Origin: Pseudobdellovibrionaceae bacterium
Lineage (GTDB): Bacteria > Bdellovibrionota > Bdellovibrionia > Bdellovibrionales > Bdellovibrionaceae
DNA: 64,000 nucleotides
Direction: 5' to 3'
Assembly: GCA_947449255.1 (NCBI GenBank)
Contig: CANFQX010000003.1
Location: 186,001-250,000, forward strand
Position numbers and translations under genes: made by a program. Positions 18,009 through 25,038 of the stretch are shown in pieces. How positions within the stretch are numbered: position 1 is the stretch's first letter; each line of letters starts with the position of its first letter. Under the pieces are notes generated by a model. The model worked only from the letters and a program-made list of their open reading frames with translations, ran no database searches and was not told the DNA's origin.

Positions 18009-19529
18009 ATGTCTAAAATCGAACCAGGAAGCTACGGATTTGCAGTGCCTTTCAAAAAACGCTATGCGAATTTTATCGGTGGAAAATGGACTCCGCCAGT
18101 TAAAGGTCAGTATTTTGAAAATTTCACGCCCGTGACGGGAAAAGCTTTTTGTGAAGTGCCTCGGTCTACGGCTGAAGATATCGAGCTTGCTCTTGATGCG
18201 GCTCATGCAGCAAAAACAAAATGGGGCCAAACCTCACCCGCTGAGCGTGCAAATGTTCTAAATAAAATTGCCGATCGTCTTGAAGCAAATCTTGAATTGA
18301 TAGCAACCGCTGAAACCTGGGACAATGGCAAGCCCATTCGTGAAACGATGGCGGCGGATATTCCTCTTGCAATCGATCATTTTCGTTATTTTGCGGGCTG
18401 TATAAGAGCGCAAGAGGGTTCGGTTTGTGAAGTCGATAATCAAACCTACGCTTATCATTTTCATGAGCCCCTTGGTGTGGTCGGACAAATTATTCCATGG
18501 AACTTTCCGATTCTTATGGCCACTTGGAAATTGGCGCCAGCTTTGGCTGCAGGAAATTGCGTGGTCTTAAAACCAGCTGAACAAACCCCAGTGTCCATTC
18601 TGATCGTGATGGAACTTATTCAAGATTTACTTCCTGCAGGTGTGGTCAATATCGTCAATGGATTCGGTCTTGAAGCTGGAAAACCTTTGGCAACAAGTCC
18701 ACGGATTGCAAAAATCGCCTTCACTGGTGAAACGACTACGGGTCGTCTGATTATGCAGTATGCAAGTCAAAATCTGATTCCTGTGACTCTTGAGTTGGGT
18801 GGTAAGTCTCCGAATGTTTTCTTCCCCGACATTATGGCTAAGGATGACAGTTTCCTAGATAAGGCTATTGAAGGCTTTGTAATGTTTGCCTTAAATCAGG
18901 GTGAAGTCTGCACTTGTCCTTCTCGGGCGCTGATTCATGAATCTATTTATGATGCTTTTATGGAAAGAGTTTTAAAACGTGTGGCTGCAATCACGCAAGG
19001 AAATCCTCTGGATAAAAATACGATGTTGGGTGCTCAAGCTTCCAGTGAGCAGCTTGAAAAAATTCTTTCCTATATGGACATTGGCCGAAAAGAAAATGCT
19101 CAATGTTTGATCGGCGGGGAGCGCAATGTTCTTGCGGGCGATCTTAAGGATGGCTACTATGTGAAGCCCACTGTTTTTAAGGGCCACAATAAAATGAGAA
19201 TCTTCCAAGAAGAAATCTTTGGTCCAGTAGTGTCGGTGACAACCTTTAAAGATGAAGCTGAAGCTCTTTCTATTGCCAACGACACTTTGTATGGCCTGGG
19301 TGCAGGGGTTTGGACTCGCGAAATGAATATGGCCTTCCGCATGGGACGGGGAATACAAGCCGGGCGCGTGTGGACGAACTGTTATCATGCTTATCCAGCT
19401 CATGCTGCTTTTGGCGGCTACAAGATGTCGGGAATTGGTCGTGAGAATCACAAAATGATGTTGGATCATTATCAGCAAACTAAAAATTTGTTGGTCAGTT
19501 ACAGTGAATCTCCACTGGGTTTCTTCTAA
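18009..19529 (+). CDS. NAD-dependent aldehyde dehydrogenase, AldB/ExaC type
   Basis: Oxidises short aldehydes such as acetaldehyde to the acid. Markers: YANFIGGKW at the N terminus, [21 protein letters not shown] (cofactor pocket), FTGETTTGR, the general-base Glu in LELGGKSPN, and the nucleophilic Cys in [11 protein letters not shown]. 506 residues is the ExaC/AldB size. The ATG at 18009 has AAAGGAG eight bases upstream, so the 12-residue extension from 17973 is not needed. It is followed 37 bases later by a DUF779 gene, the habitual partner of this subfamily, which strengthens the assignment to the acetaldehyde group. Confidence 0.93.
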   Translation: MSKIEPGSYGFAVPFKKRYANFIGGKWTPPVKGQYFENFTPVTGKAFCEVPRSTAEDIELALDAAHAAKTKWGQTSPAERANVLNKIADRLEANLELIATAETWDNGKPIRETMAADIPLAIDHFRYFAGCIRAQEGSVCEVDNQTYAYHFHEPLGVVGQIIPWNFPILMATWKLAPALAAGNCVVLKPAEQTPVSILIVMELIQDLLPAGVVNIVNGFGLEAGKPLATSPRIAKIAFTGETTTGRLIMQYASQNLIPVTLELGGKSPNVFFPDIMAKDDSFLDKAIEGFVMFALNQGEVCTCPSRALIHESIYDAFMERVLKRVAAITQGNPLDKNTMLGAQASSEQLEKILSYMDIGRKENAQCLIGGERNVLAGDLKDGYYVKPTVFKGHNKMRIFQEEIFGPVVSVTTFKDEAEALSIANDTLYGLGAGVWTREMNMAFRMGRGIQAGRVWTNCYHAYPAHAAFGGYKMSGIGRENHKMMLDHYQQTKNLLVSYSESPLGFF

Positions 19530-19566
19530 ATTATAAAAAAGAGGTCTCACCTTTCCAAGGAGTCTT

Positions 19567-19944
19567 ATGATTCAAAATGTCGATCAAGTCAGTGCCACAG
19601 AGGCCGCTTTGGAATTTATTGGAATGCTGGTCAAAAAGCATGGCCCAGTGATGTTTCATCAATCTGGCGGCTGCTGTGATGGAAGTTCTCCGATGTGTTT
19701 CGCGCAAGGAGAATTTCTGCTTGGGGACCAAGATCGACTTTTAGGCTCACTTGGTGGGATGCCTTTTTATATGAGTGCGCCTCAGTTTGAATATTGGAAG
19801 CACACTCATTTGATTATTGATGTCGTTCCGGGCCGAGGGGGAATGTTTTCCCTGGATGGCTCGGAGGGGCTGCGATTTCTGACGCGTTCAGAAGTTTTTA
19901 GCGATGAAGAATTGGCTTGGCTTAAGGAAAATAAAAAAATATAA
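19567..19944 (+). CDS. DUF779 protein, aldehyde-dehydrogenase partner
   Basis: A 125-residue soluble protein. It contains FHQSGGCCDGSSPMC, a cysteine cluster that is the hallmark of DUF779, and a second half with HLIIDVVPGRGGMFSLDG. The family is repeatedly found beside AldB/ExaC-type dehydrogenases, as here. Its molecular role is not established; maturation or regulation of the dehydrogenase is a common guess. AAGGAG precedes the ATG by five bases. It is almost certainly cotranscribed with the dehydrogenase. Confidence 0.9.
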   Translation: MIQNVDQVSATEAALEFIGMLVKKHGPVMFHQSGGCCDGSSPMCFAQGEFLLGDQDRLLGSLGGMPFYMSAPQFEYWKHTHLIIDVVPGRGGMFSLDGSEGLRFLTRSEVFSDEELAWLKENKKI

Positions 19945-19987
19945 AAGTTTTTGATGAGCAGGGAAGACATTATTTTATTTTTTTATA

Positions 19988-20578
19988 ATGAAGCAGGGAT
20001 TTGTGAAATTTAAAGCTTTTGCCTTTGATTTAGATGGAACTTTGGTGGACACCAAAATTGATTTTGCGGCTATATATCAAGAATTGAATCTTCCCGACGG
20101 GACTCCTCTTTTAGAGGAAATTGAACAATGGAGTGCAAGCGAAAAGCAACGAGCCCAAAATGTCATGCACCACTACGAACAAAAGGGGGCCGAAGAATCC
20201 CTCGTCATCGCGGATGCTTTTGATTTTCTAGTTCATCTTGAAAATTTCAAAATTCCATTTGCAGTCTTTACCAGAAATTCAAGGGCCACAGCGCTTAAAA
20301 CTCTTGAAAAGCATAAACTAAATATTCCTCTTGTCATTTCCAGAGACGATGCCAATCCCAAGCCTCATCCCGAGGGTTTGCATATGATCGCAAAACAATT
20401 GGCTGTGAAAGCGCACGAGCTTTTATTTGTGGGCGATTATATTTTTGACCTTCAAGCAGGCCAGGCTGCGGGAGTTTCAACGGCCCTGTATTTGCCCCAG
20501 CCTCCAGATTTTGAAACTCTGGGTGCTTATTTCACTTTTGATCATTATGATAAATTAAGAACGCATTGTTTCAATTGA
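19988..20578 (+). CDS. HAD-superfamily phosphatase, phosphoglycolate-phosphatase-like
   Basis: Small-molecule phosphatase of about 196 residues. Motif I AFDLDGTLVDT has the nucleophile and acid Asp, a helical cap of about 60 residues follows, motif II is VFTRNS, motif III Lys is in ANPKPHPEG, and motif IV is VGDYIFDLQAGQAAG. The subclass I cap placement matches phosphoglycolate phosphatases and similar enzymes, but the substrate is not defined. The ATG at 19988 has no good ribosome binding site; an in-frame GTG at 20003 with AGGGA just before it is an alternative. It may be read through from the aldehyde dehydrogenase operon. Confidence 0.85.
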   Translation: MKQGFVKFKAFAFDLDGTLVDTKIDFAAIYQELNLPDGTPLLEEIEQWSASEKQRAQNVMHHYEQKGAEESLVIADAFDFLVHLENFKIPFAVFTRNSRATALKTLEKHKLNIPLVISRDDANPKPHPEGLHMIAKQLAVKAHELLFVGDYIFDLQAGQAAGVSTALYLPQPPDFETLGAYFTFDHYDKLRTHCFN

Positions 20579-20625
20579 GGCTTAGATTTCTAGTGCTTGG
20601 TTTTGATCTTGGGTTTTGAGATGAA

Positions 20626-20982
20626 TCAAGCCATCGGTTTTGAAAACACCGCAATCATAGAAATTCCCAGTATAACCAGACCAGTTCCAATCCACTGCGG
20701 AAGACTTAAGGTCTGTTTATCAATCATCATTTCTAAGAGGGTTCCCCAAATAAAAGTGCTGGCATAAATAGGGTAGACGACCGAGATTTTTCCACCCAGC
20801 CGGTAGGCAACAACAAAAAGAACCATCACCACGCAAAAGCACAGCACGCCAAAAAAAATAGATCCGTTTTGATAAATTGGAACGGTTTTCATCTTGGCTG
20901 CGCCAGATTTATAAAAAAATTGCCCGACAGCTCCAAACAGCGCCGCAATTAAATTTAAAATAATAGGTAGAGTCTGGCTCAT
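20626..20982 (-). CDS. small four-TM EamA/SMR-like membrane protein
   Basis: The 118-residue product has four hydrophobic helices and the half-length architecture of small multidrug-resistance-like or ArnE/F-like proteins, which act as dimers. Notable segments are the first helix NLIAALFGAVGQFFYKSGAAKM, GGKISVVYPIYASTFIWGTLLEM and the final LPQWIGTGLVILGISMIAVF. The last two are typical of EamA transporters, where the Pro-Ile-Tyr/Trp region lies in the substrate path. Substrate unknown. It is a lone minus-strand gene convergent with the HAD gene. Confidence 0.75.
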   Translation of the reverse strand: MSQTLPIILNLIAALFGAVGQFFYKSGAAKMKTVPIYQNGSIFFGVLCFCVVMVLFVVAYRLGGKISVVYPIYASTFIWGTLLEMMIDKQTLSLPQWIGTGLVILGISMIAVFSKPMA

Positions 20983-21161
20983 GCTAGGGTCCTCTCATGT
21001 TGTTGTTTTAGATTCTACGTTATTTATGTCTCAGCTCAAAGTTGTTGTTTGGACTTAGTTTTAAATAAATGGATATAACCCTACATTGGCCAGTGATCAC
21101 GACCACCGTCTTGGCCGTTGAGAGTCATACTACAGGTTACAGAATTTGCACAGAATACTAA
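20983..21161. other. start of a 512-base gap at the edge of the accessory island
   Basis: No gene or clear signal is seen in this stretch. The rest of the gap up to 21494 contains a gene relic (21162-21371) and an operator-like palindrome (21445-21465). Confidence 0.35.
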
Positions 21162-21371
21162 GTCCCCACATTTCTGATTTCTCATATTACTGCACTGACA
21201 TATCTTCCCACAAAAGATGACGAAGTCTTTCTGACCTCTTCAAGTCATCGCACTATAAAATTCCCAGGACTTACTGTTAGATTTATGCGTGGACCTTCCC
21301 CTCTTCAAAGTGATGCTGAATTTATGGGAATGAAGGCCTCCAGTTTTGAACGAGCACTCCTTGAAAACTGA
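21162..21371 (+). pseudogene. relic of a wHTH/AbiEi- or Fic-associated regulator
   Basis: An open stretch without a start codon encodes DDEVFLTSSSHRTIKFPG, LTVRFMRGPSPLQSD and SSFERALLEN before a stop. After the stop the same frame continues AAAKGTLSKRV, which looks like the continuation of the original protein. The pattern (test of DNA-binding region, then ARALLEN) resembles winged-helix AbiEi-like antitoxins and N-terminal parts of some Fic proteins. It is not similar to the intact Fic protein at 61.7 kb. It is a decayed accessory gene upstream of an intact toxin-antitoxin pair. Confidence 0.55.
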
Positions 21372-21444
21372 GCTGCTGCAAAAGGAACACTTTCAAAAAG
21401 GGTTCGATTTTCCTGAGTAGGTCGTGACTTGCCATGAGTGAGAG

Positions 21445-21465
21445 GGTACTTTTATAAAGTATACC
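21445..21465 (+). promoter_or_regulatory. imperfect palindrome upstream of the MNT/HEPN pair
   Basis: GGTACTTT and AAAGTATACC form an inverted repeat with a two-base bulge around TAT, 30 bases before the MNT start. The position suits an autoregulatory operator of the toxin-antitoxin operon. AGAGGAT further down is the likely ribosome binding site. Confidence 0.35.
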
Positions 21466-21494
21466 ACTAATGAGCTTTTAGAGGATAATTTTAA

Positions 21495-21857
21495 ATGTCA
21501 CTTGCACGTATTCATAAAATAGATTGCAGCGAGCCTAGATGGAGGGAACTTCTTCGTAAAGTCGTCCTTCGCCTTGTTGAAGTGGATGAAGCTATTCAAG
21601 TTAAAGTCTTTGGCTCCTTTGTTCACGATAGAATGACTGAGGCCTCCGATATCGATATCGCAGTTATTATTCCTGATCAATGGCGAACTAAGGATTTTTT
21701 GGATAAACTTTACTTGAAAGGTGCCATTTCAGATTGGCCCGTTGATTTGATTGTTTTACGACTTTCGTTTTACAACCAAAAAAAGGAAATGGGTGGCGTC
21801 AGCTTTGATATTCATCAAGACGGAATTGATTTATACCCAGACTGGAAATTGAAATGA
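21495..21857 (+). CDS. MNT-type nucleotidyltransferase antitoxin (pair 1)
   Basis: A 120-residue minimal nucleotidyltransferase. The catalytic signature is VKVFGSFVHDRMTEASDIDIAV, that is GS followed about ten residues later by DxD. In type VII toxin-antitoxin systems such MNT proteins adenylylate and silence the partner HEPN RNase. The gene overlaps the HEPN gene by four bases (ATGA), a strong sign of a coupled pair. AGAGGAT precedes the ATG. The 5' coding region from 21519 to 21555 is duplicated downstream at 22308-22344, which suggests a past tandem copy. Confidence 0.88.
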   Translation: MSLARIHKIDCSEPRWRELLRKVVLRLVEVDEAIQVKVFGSFVHDRMTEASDIDIAVIIPDQWRTKDFLDKLYLKGAISDWPVDLIVLRLSFYNQKKEMGGVSFDIHQDGIDLYPDWKLK

Positions 21858-22255
21858 ATGCACTGATAAAAAAATATAAAAAAGAATATGCGGTTGAGCT
21901 CCTTTCAATTGCTGTCGGTGACTATAAATCTGGCACAGACTTAATGAAGTTGCGAACGGGTCGCGATGAGAATATTATTTTCATGGCACAGCAAGCGGTA
22001 GAAAAGGCTCTTAAGGCTGTTCTTATTCATCAGTCAAAACCTGTTCGACACCCCCATGAAATTGAGATTTTACTTTCTTTGTTGGATGAAAAATCGCAAC
22101 CACCCTATGCACAAGAAATATGCTCTCTTTCGCAATTTGCAGGAATTCGACGCTATGAAGAGGGGCGTGAGGATATTTCTGAAGAAGACTTGGTGTTGAT
22201 TCTAAAAATAAGCTCTGAAATTTTAGCCTGGGCACAGGTTCAGATACAGCCCTAA
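21854..22255 (+). CDS. HEPN-domain protein, predicted toxin (pair 1)
   Basis: A 133-residue all-helical HEPN protein. It shows the standard pattern: DYKSGTDLM in helix 1, IIFMAQQAVEKALKAVLIHQSKP in helix 2, HPHEIEILLSLL, and IRRYEEGRED toward the end. HEPN proteins coupled to MNT enzymes often act on RNA. I do not see a clean Rx4-6H nuclease motif, so the protein may be a divergent or inactive HEPN. The order MNT then HEPN is opposite to that of the second pair. Confidence 0.85.
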   Translation: MNALIKKYKKEYAVELLSIAVGDYKSGTDLMKLRTGRDENIIFMAQQAVEKALKAVLIHQSKPVRHPHEIEILLSLLDEKSQPPYAQEICSLSQFAGIRRYEEGREDISEEDLVLILKISSEILAWAQVQIQP

Positions 22256-22307
22256 TTTTCCGACAACTATGAATTTTATTTAGCATTGTCAAAAAGTTAA
22301 GCGAATC

Positions 22308-22344
22308 ATAGATTCCAGCGAGCCTAGATGGAGAGACCTTCTTC
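22308..22344 (+). repeat. 37-bp duplicate of the pair-1 MNT gene 5' end
   Basis: This stretch matches 21519-21555 at 34 of 37 positions (shared core CAGCGAGCCTAGATGGAG). It lies 53 bases after the HEPN stop. Its flanks do not match the MNT gene, so it is a relic of a duplicated or recombined MNT copy. Confidence 0.8.
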
Positions 22345-22508
22345 ATCTCCAGACTTAGAACTCGGCCATTAAATTCGGCGATTTGAGTTTCATTTTGTGA
22401 TTGAATTTTGCGCGGCGTTAATCATTTTTAACCTCATGTCCCGATCCTCTGTCCTTGCTCAATAGATTGGTATGTCATATTCTTCTCTTTGGGGAGCGGG
22501 TTTAACTC

Positions 22509-22913
22509 ATGACAAAAACGAATAAAAAAAAACTTGTTGAATATTGGAAAACTGGCTCTGAGTTAGATTATTCATCTGCAGAGGCTATTGCTGTTAAAGC
22601 TAAACAGTATGTACAAGCCATTTTTTTTCTCCATCTTTCGGTAGAGAAAATACTAAAAGCCTATATAGTTGCTCAAACATCAGATCATGCCCCTTACGTC
22701 CACAATCTTTCTCATCTGGCCAAATTATCAGGCCTTGAACTTTCGAAAGAGCAGTTTGATTTTTTAATTGAAGTTAACGATTTCAATATGAGATGCCACT
22801 ATCCCGATGAGAATTTTGAAATCTATAAAAAAGCCACAGCAAAACACACTAAAAAACTTTTAACCAAAGCTAGGGAGTTTATTGATTGGACATTAGAGCA
22901 ATTAAGCAAATAG
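22509..22913 (+). CDS. HEPN-domain protein, predicted toxin (pair 2)
   Basis: A 134-residue HEPN protein with an N-terminal basic start (MTKTNKKKLVEYWKTGSELDYSSA), helix 2 AIFFLHLSVEKILKAYIVAQ, HNLSHLAKLSGL and NDFNMRCHYPDENFEIYKK. The RxHYPDE segment is usual in this HEPN group. It is followed by, and overlaps by 28 bases, an MNT gene, so here the HEPN gene comes first. It is not closely similar to the pair-1 HEPN, which suggests independent acquisition rather than duplication. Confidence 0.85.
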   Translation: MTKTNKKKLVEYWKTGSELDYSSAEAIAVKAKQYVQAIFFLHLSVEKILKAYIVAQTSDHAPYVHNLSHLAKLSGLELSKEQFDFLIEVNDFNMRCHYPDENFEIYKKATAKHTKKLLTKAREFIDWTLEQLSK

Positions 22914-23206
22914 CCTTAGAATATCGAGCTCTGCTTTTAAAAAACAATATACATCCTGACATTATAATCTTGTTTGGATCACAAGCTAAAGGCACAGCAC
23001 ATAAAGACAGCGATATCGATTTAGCTATTGTTTCAAGAGATTTCAAAAAAATAAATAGAAAAGATTCCATCAGAATCAACAAGATTGCCTATGAAATTGA
23101 TGCGCCCCTTGAAGTTATTCCAGTCAATTATTTCGAATACATGAAAAAGGAAACGCTTTCACCCATTTTAGATCAAATTTTTAAAACTGGAATAGTGTTG
23201 TTCTAG
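22886..23206 (+). CDS. MNT-type nucleotidyltransferase antitoxin (pair 2)
   Basis: A 106-residue minimal nucleotidyltransferase with IILFGSQAKGTAHKDSDIDLAIV (GS-x10-DxD) and the later strand DAPLEVIPVN. The TTG start at 22886 lies inside the HEPN gene, with GGGAG nine bases upstream. No ATG is available before the conserved region, so TTG is accepted. The deep overlap implies translation coupled to the toxin. Predicted to modify the HEPN partner. Confidence 0.85.
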   Translation: MDIRAIKQIALEYRALLLKNNIHPDIIILFGSQAKGTAHKDSDIDLAIVSRDFKKINRKDSIRINKIAYEIDAPLEVIPVNYFEYMKKETLSPILDQIFKTGIVLF

Positions 23207-23220
23207 CGAGCTCTCTGGTC

Positions 23221-23442
23221 GTGAAATTCAGATTAAAGGTTCCTGAGTTAGGCGGAATGATTGAGTCTCTTTCCGTTTTTCATGGCAAGTTATTTGCTTT
23301 AGAAGGAGCGCATGGAGGCTTTTTGGCAACGGATGTCTTGTTTTTGATGACGATTCAGACACAGGTGGATATCGGCCTGGTGATTTATAAATATCTTAGT
23401 GGTTCATCTGTTTTAAAAGTTCTAAAAAATAAAGAGGAATAA
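23221..23442 (+). CDS. possible small ORF or gene fragment, 73 residues
   Basis: An open frame begins at GTG 23221, fifteen bases after the MNT stop. It encodes MKFRLKVPELGGMIESLS, then a mildly hydrophobic middle and a Lys-rich end. There is no clear ribosome binding site and I recognise no family. It may be a fragment of a larger protein or a chance frame. Confidence 0.25.
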   Translation: MKFRLKVPELGGMIESLSVFHGKLFALEGAHGGFLATDVLFLMTIQTQVDIGLVIYKYLSGSSVLKVLKNKEE

Positions 23443-23463
23443 AAGAAGTGAAATTCAAAATCC

Positions 23464-24057
23464 TCATTCAAACTCGGGACAATATTCTTTCTTGAATTTT
23501 TTAGTCAACTCACATTCCTCGCCCTCACAGCCTGTGCGCGTTTTAAACCGATGGAGAAATCCGATGCGCTCCATTTGTCCTTTTTCGTTCTTTTCTTCTT
23601 TAGAAATACTCGAAGCTGAAATGCAAGCGTGTGAGGTTCCTTTCATAATCTTTTTCAGATCCTTTACAAAACTTCTGCAATCTCGAATTGGCCACGGCCG
23701 ACTTTCAAAAAACTGATAGACCATTTCTTTATTGCGAGCCTCAATATTCACACGTCCAATATGCCCCTCGGTTTCATCAATACCTTCATCATCACAGGTA
23801 GGTAGAACATTTTTTCTTTCAAAACAAATCCAGTATTGATAGGAATGGGTTGCTCCAGGAATAAATGGAGGAGGCTTGAGACGACAAGCGTTTAGGGCTA
23901 AGTCCTTGAGATTCAATACCCCATAGTCATCACTCAGTAATCCATTTGGAAATTTTGATTTTAATTTCGCCAGATGAGCATTATCTGCTCCCCGGGACAT
24001 GATTGAACTCAAAAGCAAGAAGAAAAAAACAACAATCCCTTCTATATTTTTTCGCAT
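23464..24057 (-). CDS. secreted Cys-rich protein, unknown function
   Basis: A 197-residue protein with a signal peptide (MRKNIEGIVVFFFLLLSSIMSRGA) and eight cysteines in the mature part (NACRLKP, WICFERK, PTCDDEG, RDCRSF, HACISAS, TGCEGEEC, EYCPEFE). An even number of cysteines suggests periplasmic disulfides. No family recognised. Its start overlaps the end of the upstream minus-strand gene by 16 bases, so the two are made together. Confidence 0.6.
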   Translation of the reverse strand: MRKNIEGIVVFFFLLLSSIMSRGADNAHLAKLKSKFPNGLLSDDYGVLNLKDLALNACRLKPPPFIPGATHSYQYWICFERKNVLPTCDDEGIDETEGHIGRVNIEARNKEMVYQFFESRPWPIRDCRSFVKDLKKIMKGTSHACISASSISKEEKNEKGQMERIGFLHRFKTRTGCEGEECELTKKFKKEYCPEFE

Positions 24058-24497
24058 TTTTGAAGCTCCTCATATAAATTGTTAAATTTCGTTTTTATTT
24101 CCTCAGCTTTTTTCTTCGTTTTGGCACGCGCAACCGCTTTGTAATCCCAAATGGTCTCCAACCAAGTGGCAGGTTTTTTCAGATGAGAAGAAAGTAAACG
24201 TCGTTTTTCAAACAGCCACCTTGGATAAAGCTGATCCTTGCCTGAAGGATTTCGAGCACAATGTTCATGACGAGTTGTCACCGAGCCCTCGGGATGAGTT
24301 TTGACCCAATGTTCACCGTAAGGGCACATTCGCCAAGGATGAACCGCCGGTAAAGTGGGCTTCGGATCTATTTTTTGGGTTTTTTTAATCACGGATTCTT
24401 TCCGAGGTTTTACTTTACGATTTAGTGTCTTGGTTTTTCTTTTTGGCATAAACTTTAAACCCTTGGTAGAAAAAGAATTTTTTTGCTGTGAATTCAT
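24042..24497 (-). CDS. basic protein with a CPYGEHW domain, unknown function
   Basis: The product has about 151 residues from the ATG at 24497, with AAAGG about ten bases upstream; the longer frame to 24581 adds unlikely sequence. The N-terminal third is very basic (KRKTKTLNRKVKPRKES). Then comes WRMCPYGEHWVKTHPEG, HEHCARNPSGKDQLYP and a helical C terminus. The Cys/His pattern (C..HW, H..EHC, KDQLYP) looks like a small conserved domain, possibly metal-binding, that I believe occurs in Bdellovibrio-type genomes; this is from memory. It is coupled to the secreted protein after it. Confidence 0.6.
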   Translation of the reverse strand: MNSQQKNSFSTKGLKFMPKRKTKTLNRKVKPRKESVIKKTQKIDPKPTLPAVHPWRMCPYGEHWVKTHPEGSVTTRHEHCARNPSGKDQLYPRWLFEKRRLLSSHLKKPATWLETIWDYKAVARAKTKKKAEEIKTKFNNLYEELQKCEKI

Positions 24498-24937
24498 TTG
24501 AAATAAACCTTTATTTACTTTAATACAAATAAATTGCCGCATGCCACTTAGGTTAGTGGCATGTTTAATAACTAAAGACATTATAGGCTTATGGCGTAAA
24601 TCTTAGACCTGCCACGAATGAATTTATGATTTTTATTTAAGTCTTTGAAGTCTCTAGGTGCATAAGAATCTTTGCCTTGCTGCAGATCTTGGACCAGATT
24701 TTTTATGTTTTCTCACGGGGGCCTGTTTGGGGGGGAGTCTCATTCCGCTTTGGGATCAGCTTATTGAGCAAGCAAAGGCCGGCAGGGCCTTCGCGGTGTT
24801 GAAGCCTTTGCCATCTGGTTTATGGAATCAGAGGACGCTAAAATAATAAGATAGGGAATTCCCGCAGCCTGGTATAAGTTTCTTAAAAACACGCAAAATT
24901 CTGTGGCCGCCGCATAGGCCCCCTGTTTGCTCTCACT
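24498..24937. other. 440-base gap without a supported gene
   Basis: A 62-codon plus-strand frame (24658-24846) and overlapping minus-strand frames exist but have no ribosome binding site or family-like sequence. G-rich tracts occur at about 24715-24737. The stretch leads into the repeat leader of the ATPase gene. Confidence 0.35.
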
Positions 24938-25034
24938 AATTCCTCTGCAAATAGCTAAAGTTCCAGTTGCAGAGGAATTGTGCGAGTGATACAATTCCTC
25001 TGCAACTGGCGTTATATCCAGTTGCAGAGGAATT
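24938..25034 (+). promoter_or_regulatory. four alternating inverted repeats in the ATPase leader, covering its ribosome binding site
   Basis: Copy i (24938-24950, AATTCCTCTGCAA) is followed by copy ii (24963-24981, CCAGTTGCAGAGGAATTGT), its complement iii (24991-25009), and copy iv (25018-25034, CCAGTTGCAGAGGAATT). Copies ii and iii can form a perfect 19-bp stem with a 9-base loop. Copies iii and iv can form a perfect 17-bp stem with an 8-base loop, and iv contains the Shine-Dalgarno AGAGG of the gene starting at 25039. Pairs i-ii plus iii-iv would hide the site; ii-iii would free it. Binding of a protein to the DNA palindromes is the alternative. Confidence 0.85.
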
Positions 25035-25038
25035 ACGA

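Noticed and set aside
18972-19550. 192-codon minus-strand frame
   Set aside because: Lies fully opposite the aldehyde dehydrogenase gene; no ribosome binding site or recognisable sequence.
24658-24846. 62-codon plus-strand frame
   Set aside because: No ribosome binding site; product looks random; G-rich tracts.
24938-25034. CRISPR-like repeats or insertion-sequence ends
   Set aside because: Copies alternate in orientation with short unequal gaps, no transposase or cas gene is near, and they cover a ribosome binding site.
24967-25038. Longer N terminus for the ATPase
   Set aside because: It would translate the inverted repeats themselves; the ATG at 25039 has the good ribosome binding site and starts at the conserved FIGR motif.
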